Below, piece after piece: positions 1 to 9,490 of a stretch of 64,000 nt of DNA; positions within the stretch are counted from its first letter, which is position 1; every line of letters starts with the position of its first letter. The position numbers and the translations under genes were made by a program. The notes beneath the pieces were generated by a model. That model was not told the DNA's origin, did not search any database, and worked only from the letters and a program-made list of their open reading frames with translations. Source of the stretch: Streptomyces coryli (GTDB lineage Bacteria; Actinomycetota; Actinomycetes; Streptomycetales; Streptomycetaceae); NCBI RefSeq assembly GCF_011044975.1, contig NZ_JAAKZV010000006.1:36546-100545 (forward strand), in the 5' to 3' direction.

Positions 1-882
1 CGCGTCGTACCAGTCGCCGCCCACCAGGTCGCCGGCCGCGGCCGGGAAATAGTGCGCGCCGAGGTCGAGCCCCTCGGATCTGCCGGGCGGGAACCGCAGG
101 GAGCCGCGCCACGGCGGCAGCACGGCCTCCTGCAGCTCGACCGCAAGCCGGTGCTCGGTCCGCGCGATGTGCCGCTGGCGCTGCAGTGAGTCACGGGTCT
201 CGCTGAGCGCCTTTTCCGTGCGGCGCAGCTCGCTGACGTCGCGCAGCACCGCCCACATCGAAATGGTGCCGCCGACGGCGTCGAGCACGGGCTCGCCCAC
301 CATGTGCAGCGTGCGCTCCTCGCCGTCCGGGCGCACGATGCGGAACTCTCCGTCGATCGTCTTGCCGTCCACCAGGCAGTCGGTGACCATCCCGGCCAGC
401 CGGCGCTGATCCTCCGAATGGATCCAGGAAGGCAGTTCGTCGAGGGAGAGCGGTCCTTCGCCCGGGTCGCGGCCGAAGATCTCGTAGAGCTCCCCCGACC
501 AGTCGATGGTGTCCCGGCGCAGATCCCACTCCGCGCTGCCGACCCGGCCGCCGACGCTCTCCGGTGATACGGCGGGGGCGGCGGGCAGCGTCTGCCCGGC
601 CCCCTGGTCCTCCGGTGCGTACGAGTCCGCGGGCAGGCCCTCGCGCAGCTGGCCCAGCTGGGTGCCGAGGTCGTCGAGCTGATGCGCGGCGAGATCGCAC
701 AGCGCGCGCTGCCAGCGGGACTGCGGGTCGCCTGCTCCTTCTCCGGAGTCCTCGGCGAAGGTCTCCCGGCGCACGGAGTCCACGCCGGTGCGTAAGCGGC
801 GCAGCTGGGAGATCAGAGCGTCCACCGTGCTGCGCCCGGGGGGCCGGGCCGCGGGGCGGTCCGCGGAGAGATGGGACGGCAT
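1..882 (-). CDS. PAS domain SpoIIE-type serine phosphatase (partial, C-terminus off window)
   Basis: The reading frame is open from an ATG at 882 to the window edge, giving 294 codons of the N-terminal part. A PAS/PAC-like sensor region covers about residues 110-215 (WDLRRDTIDWSGELYEIFGR, then RPDGEERTLHMVGEP). A helical linker follows (ELRRTEKALSETRDSLQRQR). The last visible residues, LVGGDWYDA, are the hallmark start of the SpoIIE PP2C-like phosphatase domain, whose Asp binds the catalytic metal. Proteins of this family dephosphorylate anti-sigma-factor antagonists in partner-switching stress pathways. The N-terminal 100 residues are Arg/Gln-rich and I do not recognise them. The family call is firm; the substrate is unknown and the rest of the catalytic domain lies outside the window. 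Confidence 0.85.
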   Translation of the reverse strand, partial: MPSHLSADRPAARPPGRSTVDALISQLRRLRTGVDSVRRETFAEDSGEGAGDPQSRWQRALCDLAAHQLDDLGTQLGQLREGLPADSYAPEDQGAGQTLPAAPAVSPESVGGRVGSAEWDLRRDTIDWSGELYEIFGRDPGEGPLSLDELPSWIHSEDQRRLAGMVTDCLVDGKTIDGEFRIVRPDGEERTLHMVGEPVLDAVGGTISMWAVLRDVSELRRTEKALSETRDSLQRQRHIARTEHRLAVELQEAVLPPWRGSLRFPPGRSEGLDLGAHYFPAAAGDLVGGDWYDA

Positions 883-1087
883 GAGCGCACTCCGGTGTCT
901 GTCGAAGGGCCGCTATGACTGTTGCACAGGCCGGGGCGGCCCGTAAGCCATTTCGCAATACTCGGACTGATGGTGCCGCTGGCATATGCCCAAGGAGCTA
1001 CGTTTAGGCCACCCAGGACGGCGGAATACGAGCCTCCATGTACGCTGCCCGTCGGGCGCCTGGGATGACCAGCTCGCCCCTGATTCC

Positions 1088-1128
1088 ACGGAAATTCCGT
1101 TGCCAGCAGACCCCCCACACCGGATGCT
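1088..1128 (+). promoter_or_regulatory. Candidate leaderless promoter with inverted repeat upstream of the HEAT gene
   Basis: A 13-bp palindrome ACGGAA-A-TTCCGT lies at 1088-1100. TTGCCA (1100-1105), 17 bp and GATGCT (1123-1128) form a weak -35/-10 pair. The ATG at 1135 sits where the transcript would begin, so the mRNA could be leaderless. This is motif matching only. Confidence 0.3.
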
Positions 1129-1134
1129 GACGTC

Positions 1135-2586
1135 ATGTTCGAGCGATTCATAGCTGGTGCGGCGCCCAGTGGCACGCTCCTCGGCCTCCTGCAGCGGGGC
1201 CGCGGTGACGGGACCCTGCACGCGCTCGCCGCACCGCGGGCCGAGGCCCTCGATGCGCTGTACCACTGCGTGTGCAGCGATCCGCGGCGTGACTGGCAGG
1301 TCGAGAACCGATCGCTCTACTACGCCCGCCTCTGTCTCGAGCTCGACGCCGGGCTCGGTCCCGTCGAGGAGCACCTCTTCGCGGCGGACGACCTGATCGC
1401 CCCTGATGAGCAGCGCTGCGGTCTGGCCCTTGCGGTGCTCGGCCACCTGGCCGGATATGACCGTACGGACGCCCTCGTGCTGCTGCGCCGGTACGCAGCC
1501 GCCGGCGGCTGCTGGCAGTGGGCCCTCGATGAGCTGGCGCTGCGCGACGACGACGCCTCGCTGCGGGCGCTGGCCCCCGCCGTGCTCGGCCGCTTCCCGG
1601 AGACCGAGGAGGGCGACAAGGCCCTCGCCGAAGCGGTCAAGGAAGCCTTCGAACCCCGGCCCTGGATGCTGTGGGCCGATGACCCCGTGTACGGCCCGCG
1701 GGTGCGCGCCGCGCAGGAGCGGCGCAGCTTCGACCGCTGGCAGCGGCAGCTGAACTCGCGCGGCCCCCGCCCCGACTGGTCCGTCGGCGCCGTGCTGGCG
1801 TGGGCCGACGAGGCCCACGACGCCACCGGCGAGGAGGGCGGGCAGCAACGCCACTTCGCCGCCGCCGCCCGCTGCCTGGCCGCCGTGGCCGACCCCGAGG
1901 ACCGCCCGGAGCTTCTCGCCACGGCCCTGCACGGCTCCGCCGGGGCCCGCGCGGCCGCGATCGTGCATCTCGCGTCCGCCGGGGATCCGGACGCCCTCGA
2001 CCTCATCGAAGCCGCCACCGCATCGGGCTCGGAGGCGGTGGCCCATGCGGCCCTCGCCGCTTTTGCCCGGATGTGTTCCACCGCCGCCCTGGACCGCGCC
2101 AGGGCCTGGGCGGGCCGCGCCGACGACCTCGGCACCACCGCCGCCGTCATGTTGGCCTGCCGCGGCGCCGCGGCTGATGCCCCCGCCGTACGGGCCGCGC
2201 TGCTGCGCACCATCCGCGACCAGGGCCCGGACGCCGATGCCCTCTGGGCGCTCACCGAGGGCGCCGGGCGGCTGCGGGTGGCCGACGCCGCCCCGGTGCT
2301 GCGGCACATTTATCGCGAGACCACCTCCTCCCAGCTGCGCGGCCACGCCGCCAGGGCGCTCGCCGCCACCGACCCGTCCTTCGCCACCGGCTTCGCCGTC
2401 GAGTGCCTGTGGGACTGCGAGGAATCCACCCGGGAGATCGCCGCCCGGCATGCCGAGACCGCCGACGCCCGCGTCGTCGCGCAGCTGCGCCGGCTGGCCG
2501 CCGATCCGGCCGAGGAGGACGGCGTTCAGGACGTCGTCCGGACCCGCATCACGCCCGACGGGGCGGCGGGTAGCGCGGCCGGCTGA
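1135..2586 (+). CDS. HEAT-repeat domain protein
   Basis: The 483-residue protein is built largely of alpha-helical Ala/Leu/Arg-rich repeats of about 30-35 residues (for example ELLATALHGSAGARAAAIVH, DALDLIEAATASGSEAVAHA, ADAAPVLRHIYRETTSSQLR). This pattern is typical of HEAT/PBS-lyase-like solenoids that act as protein-binding scaffolds. No signal peptide or membrane segment is visible, so it is probably cytoplasmic. The ATG at 1135 is the first good start and may be translated from a leaderless mRNA. It lies alone between a divergent phosphatase gene and the glycosyltransferase operon, from which a hairpin separates it. The fold assignment is reasonable; the partner and role are unknown. Confidence 0.75.
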   Translation: MFERFIAGAAPSGTLLGLLQRGRGDGTLHALAAPRAEALDALYHCVCSDPRRDWQVENRSLYYARLCLELDAGLGPVEEHLFAADDLIAPDEQRCGLALAVLGHLAGYDRTDALVLLRRYAAAGGCWQWALDELALRDDDASLRALAPAVLGRFPETEEGDKALAEAVKEAFEPRPWMLWADDPVYGPRVRAAQERRSFDRWQRQLNSRGPRPDWSVGAVLAWADEAHDATGEEGGQQRHFAAAARCLAAVADPEDRPELLATALHGSAGARAAAIVHLASAGDPDALDLIEAATASGSEAVAHAALAAFARMCSTAALDRARAWAGRADDLGTTAAVMLACRGAAADAPAVRAALLRTIRDQGPDADALWALTEGAGRLRVADAAPVLRHIYRETTSSQLRGHAARALAATDPSFATGFAVECLWDCEESTREIAARHAETADARVVAQLRRLAADPAEEDGVQDVVRTRITPDGAAGSAAG

Positions 2587-2637
2587 ACGCCGGGGCGCAC
2601 GCGGGCGCGCACCGCGGCACCCAAATGCTCATGGGGT

Positions 2638-2674
2638 GTTCCCCGGAGGGTCAGCTTCGCGACCCCCGGGGAAC
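2638..2674 (+). terminator. Strong hairpin after the HEAT gene
   Basis: GTTCCCCGGAGGGTC (2638-2652) pairs with GACCCCCGGGGAAC (2661-2674) around an 8-nt loop, with one bulged A. No U tract follows, which is common for Streptomyces terminators. It lies 52 bp after the HEAT stop codon and 25 bp before the next gene. Confidence 0.6.
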
Positions 2675-2698
2675 CGTCTGTTCGGCGAGAACAGCGGT

Positions 2699-3820
2699 AT
2701 GCGTGTCGCGATCGTCACCGAATCCTTCCCGCCCGACGTCAACGGCGTGGCCAACTGCGCCATGCACACCGCCCGGCACCTCGTCCGGCGCGGGCACGAC
2801 GTCCTCGTCGCGGCCCCGGCCGCAACCGACGACTCCACCGCCGCCGAGACCCCCTGCCGTGTCGTACGGCTGCGCGCCGTTCCGCTGCCGGGCTACCGCC
2901 AGGTGCGCCTCGCCCTGCCCAGCCGCCGGCTCGCGGCGGAGCTGGCCGCGCACGGCAGCGAACTCGTCCACCTCGCCAGCCCCTTCGTCCTCGGGGGCCG
3001 CGGCGTCGCGGCCGCCGCCAAGCTCGGCATCCCGTCGGTCGCGGTCTACCAGACCGACCTCGGCTCCTACGCCCGTACCTACATGGGCGCCGGTGAGGCG
3101 CTCGCCTGGCGCCGGATCCGGCAGCTGCACTCCGCCGCCGACCTCACCCTGGCCCCGTCGACGGCGGCGCTGAGCCAGCTCGCCGGGCACGGCGTGCCCC
3201 GGGTCCGGCTCTGGCCGCGCGGCGTCGACTCGCTGCGCTTCCACCCGCTGCGGCGCGACGAGGCGCTGCGCCGGAAGCTGCTCGACGGCGCCAAGGTGCT
3301 CGTCGGGTACGTGGGACGGCTGGCGCCCGAGAAGCATGTGGCGCTGCTCGCCGCCACGCAGCAGCTGCCCGGCGTGCAGGTGGTGGTCGTCGGCGACGGG
3401 CCGAGCGCCGCCCAGCTGCGCGACGCGCTGCCCGAGGCGCACTTCATGGGCGCCCGCTCGGGGATGGAGCTGGCGAAGATCTTCGCCTCCCTGGACGTCT
3501 TCGTGCACACCGGCCCGTACGAGACCTTCTGCCAGACCGTCCAGGAGGCGATGGCCAGCGGGGTGCCCGTGGTGGCGCCGGCCGCGGGGGGTCCGCTCGA
3601 TCTCGTCGCGCACGGGAAGACCGGGTATCTGGTGCCGCCGCTGGACGCGATGGCTGTCCGGGACGCCGTCGACGGACTCGCGCAGGACCCGCTGCTGCGC
3701 GCCGAGTTCGGGCGGGAGGCGCGGGCCGCGGTGGCGGGCCGTACCTGGGAGGCGATCGGCGATGAACTGCTCGGGCACTACGCCGGCGTGCGCGCCGGCC
3801 GGGAGGCGGTGGCGGTATGA
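2699..3820 (+). CDS. GT4-family glycosyltransferase (mannosyltransferase-like)
   Basis: The product is a 373-residue GT-B fold glycosyltransferase. The N-terminal acceptor domain begins MRVAIVTESFPPDVNGVAN, a typical GT4 start with a glycine-rich loop. The C-terminal donor domain has VGYVGRLAPEKHV and the E-x7-E region ETFCQTVQEAMASGVPVV. The sequence resembles actinobacterial GDP-mannose-dependent enzymes of the MgtA/PimB' type, so mannosylation of a lipid or cell-envelope glycan is plausible but inferred. The ATG at 2699 was chosen because the conserved N-terminus begins there; a longer upstream frame overlaps the HEAT gene in another phase. The stop overlaps the next start as ATGA, so this is the first gene of a tightly coupled operon. 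Confidence 0.85.
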   Translation: MRVAIVTESFPPDVNGVANCAMHTARHLVRRGHDVLVAAPAATDDSTAAETPCRVVRLRAVPLPGYRQVRLALPSRRLAAELAAHGSELVHLASPFVLGGRGVAAAAKLGIPSVAVYQTDLGSYARTYMGAGEALAWRRIRQLHSAADLTLAPSTAALSQLAGHGVPRVRLWPRGVDSLRFHPLRRDEALRRKLLDGAKVLVGYVGRLAPEKHVALLAATQQLPGVQVVVVGDGPSAAQLRDALPEAHFMGARSGMELAKIFASLDVFVHTGPYETFCQTVQEAMASGVPVVAPAAGGPLDLVAHGKTGYLVPPLDAMAVRDAVDGLAQDPLLRAEFGREARAAVAGRTWEAIGDELLGHYAGVRAGREAVAV

Positions 3821-4992
3821 ACACCATGGAGACGGCTAATAGCGCGCTGCGGATTGTTCGCGTCGCGAACTTCATAGCGCCCACTTCTGGCGGCCTGCGC
3901 ACCGCGCTGCGCGAGCTCGGCGCCGGCTACCGGGAGGCCGGGCACGAGCCGGTGCTGGTGCTGCCCGGCGAGTACGCGGGCGACGAGCAGACCCCGCAGG
4001 GGCGGGTGATCACCCTCCCGGGGCCGCTGCTGCCCGGCACCGGCGGCTACCGAGTGCTGGCCGACCGGCGCAAGGTGGGGCGGCTGCTGGAGGAGCTCGG
4101 CCCCGACCGGCTCGAGGTCTCCGACCGCACCACCCTGCGATGGACGGGGGAGTGGGCCCGGCGCGCGCGGGTGCCGTCGGTGATGGTGTCGCACGAGAGC
4201 GTCGACGGCGTGCTGCGGACCTGGGGCGTGCCGCGCGCCGCCGCCGAGCGGGCCGCCGACTCGCTCAACCGGCGCACCGCGCACGCCTTCCGCAAGGTGG
4301 TGTGCACGACGGACTGGGCGGCGCGGGAGTTCGAGCGGATCGGAGCGCGCAATGTCGTACGGGCACCGCTGGGCGTGGATCTGGCGCGGCGGCATCCGGC
4401 GCGGCGCAGCGGTGAGTTGCGGGCGCTGTATGCCGCCGAGGGCGAGCTGCTGCTGCTCATGTGCTCCCGGCTGTCGCCGGAGAAGCGCCCCGCGCGGGCG
4501 CTGGAGACGCTCGCCGAGCTGCGCCGCCGCGGGGTCGCCGCGCGGCTGCTGATCGCCGGCGACGGCCCGCTGCGCGACCGCCTGGAGCGGCGCGCGGTGG
4601 CCGAGGGACTACCGGTGCGGTTCCTCGGCCACCTGCGCGGCAGCGAGCTCGCCGTGCACCAGGCGAGCGCCGATGTGGTGCTCGCGCCCGGGCCGGTGGA
4701 GACCTTCGGCCTGGCCGCGCTGGAGGCGCTCGCGTCGGGCACCCCTGTGGTGGCGAGCGAGAGCTCGGCGCTGCCCGCGGTGGTCGGCGAGGGCGGCGAG
4801 GCGGTGGCGGACAGCGGAGCGGCGTTCGCGGACGGGGTGGAGCGGCTGCTCGCCCGGCCCGAGGCGGAGCGGCGGGGCACGGCCCGTAACCGGGCGGAGG
4901 GCTATGGGTGGCCGGCGGCGGTCGACGCCTTCCTGGCCGCGCACGGCGCGCGGCCGCGCACCCGGCCCGCGGTGCTCGAGGGTGCGGCGTGA
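3817..4992 (+). CDS. GT4-family glycosyltransferase, second of a pair
   Basis: This 391-residue GT-B enzyme begins at an ATG overlapping the upstream stop by 4 bp. The N-terminal half contains [20 protein letters not shown], the typical GT4 acceptor-side loop. The C-terminal half has [17 protein letters not shown] and [20 protein letters not shown], the nucleotide-sugar binding region with the E-x7-E motif. Translational coupling to the preceding glycosyltransferase suggests that the two act in sequence on one acceptor, perhaps a mannosylated lipid. The donor and acceptor cannot be read from sequence. Its stop also overlaps the next gene. Confidence 0.85.
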   Translation: MNTMETANSALRIVRVANFIAPTSGGLRTALRELGAGYREAGHEPVLVLPGEYAGDEQTPQGRVITLPGPLLPGTGGYRVLADRRKVGRLLEELGPDRLEVSDRTTLRWTGEWARRARVPSVMVSHESVDGVLRTWGVPRAAAERAADSLNRRTAHAFRKVVCTTDWAAREFERIGARNVVRAPLGVDLARRHPARRSGELRALYAAEGELLLLMCSRLSPEKRPARALETLAELRRRGVAARLLIAGDGPLRDRLERRAVAEGLPVRFLGHLRGSELAVHQASADVVLAPGPVETFGLAALEALASGTPVVASESSALPAVVGEGGEAVADSGAAFADGVERLLARPEAERRGTARNRAEGYGWPAAVDAFLAAHGARPRTRPAVLEGAA

Positions 4993-5837
4993 GTGCCGAG
5001 CTGCGGTTCGCCGTGCTCGGCGACTCGCTCTCCGAGGGCGTGGGCGATCCGGCGCCCGGCGGCGGCTGGCGCGGCTGGTGCGAGCTGCTCGCCGGGGCGC
5101 TGGCCGCGGACCGGCCGGTGCGGGTGATCAAAGTGGCCCGCAGCGGCGCGCTCAGTACGGACGTGGCGTACCGGCAGCTGCCGGCCGCGCTGGCCGAACG
5201 CCCGCAGCTGGCCTCGGTGATGGCCGGCGGCAACGACACGCTGCGGGCCGGCTTCGACATCCACCGCACCGTGGCCGCGCTCGACCACACCATGGGCGCC
5301 CTGACGGAGTCCGGCGCGCGGCTGCTGACCGCGTGCCTGCCCGACGCGGGCCGCGCGCTCGGCCTGCCGTGGCCGCTGGCGCGCCCGCTCGCCCGGCGCA
5401 TGGACGCGGTGAACACGGCGGTGCACGCCCTGTCCGAGCGCTACGACGCGCTGCATCTGCACCTCGCCGTGCATCCCTGCACGGCGGAGCGCGGCGCCCG
5501 GAGCGTGGACCGGCTGCATCCGAGCGAGCTCGGCCATCGGGTCCTGGCGCGTGCCTTCCATGCCGAGTTGGTGGGCGCCGGTCTTGCCGCCGGGGCGCCG
5601 CCGGGCGCGGATCCCGAGACGCCCGCGCCGTCCGTGCTGGACGGTGCGCGGTGGCTGGCCTTCGAGGGCACCCGCTGGGTGGCGCAGCGGTGTACGGATC
5701 TGCTGCCCGGGCTGCTCGGTCTCGCCGTCGCGGAGAGCAGGTACTGGCTGCTGCGACGCGAGCACGAGCTGGAGGAACGGGCCCGCGGGGCCACCCTGGC
5801 GGCGCTGTCGGCGCCCGCTGCCAGAATGGCGGCATGA
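4989..5837 (+). CDS. SGNH/GDSL-family hydrolase
   Basis: The 282-residue protein starts at a GTG overlapping the upstream TGA (GTGA). Block I is [11 protein letters not shown] with the nucleophilic Ser, block III is GGNDTL, and block V is [10 protein letters not shown] with the catalytic Asp and His, so the triad is intact. No signal peptide is seen, so action inside the cell is likely. Family members are esterases, lipases or acyltransferases. Sitting between two glycosyltransferases and an oxoprolinase-like gene in an overlapping operon, it may deacylate the glycosyltransferase product, but that is inference. About 90 residues follow the DxxH block and do not match the usual short SGNH end. 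Confidence 0.85.
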   Translation: MSAELRFAVLGDSLSEGVGDPAPGGGWRGWCELLAGALAADRPVRVIKVARSGALSTDVAYRQLPAALAERPQLASVMAGGNDTLRAGFDIHRTVAALDHTMGALTESGARLLTACLPDAGRALGLPWPLARPLARRMDAVNTAVHALSERYDALHLHLAVHPCTAERGARSVDRLHPSELGHRVLARAFHAELVGAGLAAGAPPGADPETPAPSVLDGARWLAFEGTRWVAQRCTDLLPGLLGLAVAESRYWLLRREHELEERARGATLAALSAPAARMAA

Positions 5838-8800
5838 CGGAGCGCTGGGAGTTCTGGATCGACCGTGGCGGCACCTTCACCGACGTCGTGGGCAAGCGGC
5901 CTGACGGCCGCCTGGTCGCGCGGAAGCTGCTGTCGCACGACCCGGAGCGGTATCGCGACGCGGCCGTCGCGGGCATCCGCCTGACGCTGGGGCTCGGGCT
6001 CGAGGAGCCGGTGCCGGCGGACCGTATCTCCGTGGTCAAGATGGGCACGACCGTCGCCACGAACGCGCTGCTGGAGCGCAAGGGCGAGCCCACCGCGCTG
6101 GTGATCACCGAGGGCTTCCGCGACGCGCTGCGCATCGCGTACCAGAACCGGCCCCGGCTCTTCGACCGGCACATCGTGCTGCCCGAGGCGCTCTACGACC
6201 GCGTCATCGAGGTGCCCGAGCGGATCGGTGCGCACGGCGAGACGGTCCGGGACTTCGCGGCGGAGCCGGTGCGGGAGCAGCTGCAAGCCGCCTACAGGGA
6301 CGGCATCCGCAGCGCCGCGATCGTCTTTATGCACGGCTATCGCCATCCGGCGCACGAGCGCGCGGCCGCCGAGCTGGCCAGGGAGGCCGGCTTTACGCAG
6401 GTCAGCTGTTCGCATGAGGTCAGCCCGCTGATGAAGCTGGTGCCGCGCGGCGACACGACCGTCGTGGACGCCTATTTGTCGCCGATCCTGCACCGGTACG
6501 TGGACGAGGTCGCAAGTGAACTGCAGGGCATCCGGCTGATGTTCATGCAGTCCAGCGGCGGGCTGCGGGAGGCGGCGCACTTCCGGGGCAAGGACGCCGT
6601 GCTGTCCGGACCCGCGGGCGGCGTCGTCGGGATGGTGCGCGCGTCGGGAGAGGCCGGCCACGAGCGCGTCATCGGCTTCGACATGGGCGGTACGTCCACG
6701 GACGTGTCGCACTACGCGGGCGAGTACGAGCGGGACTTCGGCACCGAGGTCGCGGGCGTGCGGATGCGGGCGCCGATGATGTCCATCCACACGGTCGCCG
6801 CCGGCGGCGGCTCGGTGCTGCACTTCGACGGCCGCCGCTACCGGGTCGGCCCCGACTCGGCGGGGGCGGTGCCGGGCCCCGTCTGCTACCGCCGCGGGGG
6901 ACCGCTGACGGTCACGGACGCGAACGTGATGCTCGGCCGCGTACAACCCGCGCACTTTCCCTCGGTGTTCGGCCCCGGCGGCGACCAGCCGCTGGACGCG
7001 GCGGCGGTGCGGGAGACGTTCGCCGCGCTGGCGGACGAGGCGGCGGCCGCGGTCGGCGACCGGCGCACCCCCGAGGAGGTGGCGGCGGGCTTCACCGAGA
7101 TCGCGGTGCTCAACATGGCCAACGCGGTGAAGAAGATCTCGGTGCAGCGCGGCCATGACGTCACCCGGTATGCGCTGACCAGCTTCGGCGGGGCCGGCGG
7201 GCAGCATGCCTGCGCGGTCGCCGACGCGCTGGGGATCAACACGGTGATCGTGCCGCCTTTTGCGGGCGTGCTGTCCGCGTACGGGATCGGGGTGGCGGCG
7301 GCCACGGCGATCCGGGAGCGGTCGGTGGAGGTGGAGCTGGGCGCTGCCGCTATGGACCGGATCCGCGGGGTGGCGGAGGAGCTGGCCGGGATCACCCGCG
7401 AGGAGCTGCGCGCCGACGGGATTCCGGACGCGGCGGTGTCGACGGCGGCGCGGGTGCATCTGCGGTACGCCGGCACGGACTCGAGCATTCCGGTGCCGCT
7501 GGGGGAAGCGGCGGACATGGCGGCGGAGTTCGCGCGGGTGCACCGCGAGCGGTACGCCTTCACGATGGACAAGCCGCTGATCGCGGAGGCGGTGTCGGTG
7601 GAGGCGTCGTCGGCGGAGCCGGAGGCGGGCTTCGGGATCGACGCGCCGGAGCGCCGGGAGGGCGCGTTGCGGCCGGCGGACCGGGTGCGGATCTTCACCG
7701 AGGGGCGCTGGCAGGACGCCGATCTGTTTGAGCGTACGGACCTGCGCCCCGGCGACGCCGTGACCGGACCGGCGATCATCGCGGAGGCCGACGCCACGAC
7801 GGTCGTCGACCCGGGCTGGGCGGCGGCGGCCGATGAGGGCGGCCATCTGCTGCTCGAGCGCGTGACGCCGCGGCCGGAGCGGGTGGCGGTGGGCACCGAC
7901 GTCGACCCGGTGATGCTGGAGGTCTTCAACAGCCTCTTCATGGCCATCGCCGAACAGATGGGCCTGCGGCTGGAGAACACCGCGCACTCGGTCAACATCA
8001 AGGAGCGGCTGGACTTCAGCTGCGCGCTGTTCGACGCGGACGGGAATCTGATCGCGAACGCGCCGCACATCCCGGTGCACCTCGGGTCGATGGGGGAGTC
8101 CATCAAGGAGGTGCTGCGGCGCAATGAGGGCACGATGCGGCCCGGGGATGTGTACGCGATCAACGACCCGTATCACGGGGGCACGCATCTGCCGGATGTG
8201 ACGGTGGTGACCCCCGTATTCGACGAATCCGGCGACGAGTTGCTCTTCCTGGTCGCCTCCCGCGGCCACCACGCCGAGATCGGCGGCATCACGCCGGGGT
8301 CGATGCCCGCCTTCAGCCGGACGATCCACGAGGAGGGCATCCTCTTCGACAACTGGCTGCTGGTGCGCGACGGGCAGTTGCGGGAGGCGGAGACCCGCGA
8401 GCTGCTCGGCTCCGGGCCGTATCCCTCGCGCGCGCCTGACGCCAACATCGCGGACCTGCGGGCGCAGATCGCGGCGAACGAGAAGGGCATCCGGGAACTG
8501 CGCAAGATGATCACGCAGTTCGGCCTGGACGTGGTGCAGGCGTACATGGGGCACGTGCAGGACAACGCGGAGGAGTCCGTGCGCCGCATCGTCGCCGGGC
8601 TCGAGGACGGCTCGTACCGCTACGAGACGGACGGCGGGGCGGTCATCGAGGTCGCGCTGCATGTCGACAAGGCGACCCGCAGCGCGGTGCTGGACTTCGC
8701 GGGCACGTCGGCGGAGCAGCCGGGGAACGTCAACGCGCCGAGCTCGGTGGTGATGGCGGCGGTGCTGTACGTCTTCCGCACCCTGATCGCCGACGACATC

Positions 8801-9430
8801 CCGCTCAACAGCGGCTGCCTGAAGCCCCTCGAAGTGCGCATCCCGGAGGGCTCGATGCTGGCGCCTGCCTACCCGGCGGCGACGGTGGCGGGAAACGTGG
8901 AGACCTCGCAGGCGGTGACCGGCGCGCTGTACGCGGCGCTCGGCGTGCAGGCCGAGGGGTCCGGCACGATGAACAACCTCACCTTCGGCAACGACCGCGC
9001 CCAGTACTACGAGACGGTGGCCAGCGGCTCGGGAGCCGGCGACGGCTTCGCGGGCGTGGACGCGGTGCAGACCCATATGACGAACTCGCGGCTGACCGAC
9101 CCCGAGGTCCTGGAGTGGCGCTATCCGGTGCGGGTGGAGGAGTTCGCGGTCCGCGACGGCAGCGGCGGCGCCGGCCGCTGGCGCGGCGGCTGCGGCGTGG
9201 TGCGCCGGCTGCGCTTCCTGGAGCCGATGACGGTGACGCTGCTGTCCGGCCACCGGCGGGTGCCCCCGTACGGCATGGCGGGCGGCGCGCCCGGCGCCCT
9301 GGGCCGTAACGCGATCGAGCGGGCGGACGGCTCGGTCAGCGCGCTGGAGGGGAGCGACACGCAGGAGGCCGGGGCCGGAGACGTGCTGGTGATCGAGACG
9401 CCGGGCGGCGGAGGCTACGGCACGCCGTAG
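5834..9430 (+). CDS. Fused hydantoinase A/B, 5-oxoprolinase-like ATP-dependent amidohydrolase
   Basis: The 1198-residue protein carries both subunits of the hydantoinase/oxoprolinase family in one chain. The HyuA-like half (about residues 1-670) starts with [12 protein letters not shown], the ASKHA-type phosphate loop, and contains [12 protein letters not shown]. The HyuB-like half starts near residue 690 ([20 protein letters not shown]) and ends in the glycine-rich TPGGGGYG motif. Length and order match eukaryotic-type 5-oxoprolinase (ATP-dependent 5-oxoproline to glutamate). Substrate specificity cannot be decided, since N-methylhydantoinases and acetophenone carboxylases share the fold. 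The ATG at 5834 overlaps the SGNH stop by 4 bp, making this the last gene of the operon. Confidence 0.88.
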   Translation: MTERWEFWIDRGGTFTDVVGKRPDGRLVARKLLSHDPERYRDAAVAGIRLTLGLGLEEPVPADRISVVKMGTTVATNALLERKGEPTALVITEGFRDALRIAYQNRPRLFDRHIVLPEALYDRVIEVPERIGAHGETVRDFAAEPVREQLQAAYRDGIRSAAIVFMHGYRHPAHERAAAELAREAGFTQVSCSHEVSPLMKLVPRGDTTVVDAYLSPILHRYVDEVASELQGIRLMFMQSSGGLREAAHFRGKDAVLSGPAGGVVGMVRASGEAGHERVIGFDMGGTSTDVSHYAGEYERDFGTEVAGVRMRAPMMSIHTVAAGGGSVLHFDGRRYRVGPDSAGAVPGPVCYRRGGPLTVTDANVMLGRVQPAHFPSVFGPGGDQPLDAAAVRETFAALADEAAAAVGDRRTPEEVAAGFTEIAVLNMANAVKKISVQRGHDVTRYALTSFGGAGGQHACAVADALGINTVIVPPFAGVLSAYGIGVAAATAIRERSVEVELGAAAMDRIRGVAEELAGITREELRADGIPDAAVSTAARVHLRYAGTDSSIPVPLGEAADMAAEFARVHRERYAFTMDKPLIAEAVSVEASSAEPEAGFGIDAPERREGALRPADRVRIFTEGRWQDADLFERTDLRPGDAVTGPAIIAEADATTVVDPGWAAAADEGGHLLLERVTPRPERVAVGTDVDPVMLEVFNSLFMAIAEQMGLRLENTAHSVNIKERLDFSCALFDADGNLIANAPHIPVHLGSMGESIKEVLRRNEGTMRPGDVYAINDPYHGGTHLPDVTVVTPVFDESGDELLFLVASRGHHAEIGGITPGSMPAFSRTIHEEGILFDNWLLVRDGQLREAETRELLGSGPYPSRAPDANIADLRAQIAANEKGIRELRKMITQFGLDVVQAYMGHVQDNAEESVRRIVAGLEDGSYRYETDGGAVIEVALHVDKATRSAVLDFAGTSAEQPGNVNAPSSVVMAAVLYVFRTLIADDIPLNSGCLKPLEVRIPEGSMLAPAYPAATVAGNVETSQAVTGALYAALGVQAEGSGTMNNLTFGNDRAQYYETVASGSGAGDGFAGVDAVQTHMTNSRLTDPEVLEWRYPVRVEEFAVRDGSGGAGRWRGGCGVVRRLRFLEPMTVTLLSGHRRVPPYGMAGGAPGALGRNAIERADGSVSALEGSDTQEAGAGDVLVIETPGGGGYGTP

Positions 9431-9460
9431 CACCGTGCGCGCGCTGGGTCATTTCGGCCA

Positions 9461-9483
9461 TTGTCGGTGGCACCGCCTAATCT
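9461..9483 (+). promoter_or_regulatory. Perfect PafBC (RecA-NDp) DNA-damage promoter of the SMC-like operon
   Basis: TTGTCGGTG (9461-9469), 8 bp, then TAATCT (9478-9483) matches the published actinobacterial LexA-independent damage promoter TTGTCRGTG-N8-TANNNT at every defined position. The GTG start codon at 9491 lies 8 nt after the -10, where transcription should begin, so a leaderless mRNA is expected. The match is direct; PafBC control is inferred from the motif. Confidence 0.8.
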
Positions 9484-9490
9484 GTCCGTC

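Noticed and set aside
5441-9433. Very long minus-strand open frame opposite the oxoprolinase-like gene
   Set aside because: It is His/Arg/Val/Gly-rich with no domain signature, and the plus-strand frame carries clear family motifs. High GC creates such antisense frames.
9461-9490. TTG at 9461 as the start of the MukF-like protein
   Set aside because: The TTG is the first bases of the promoter element, and the transcript is expected to begin at about 9491.
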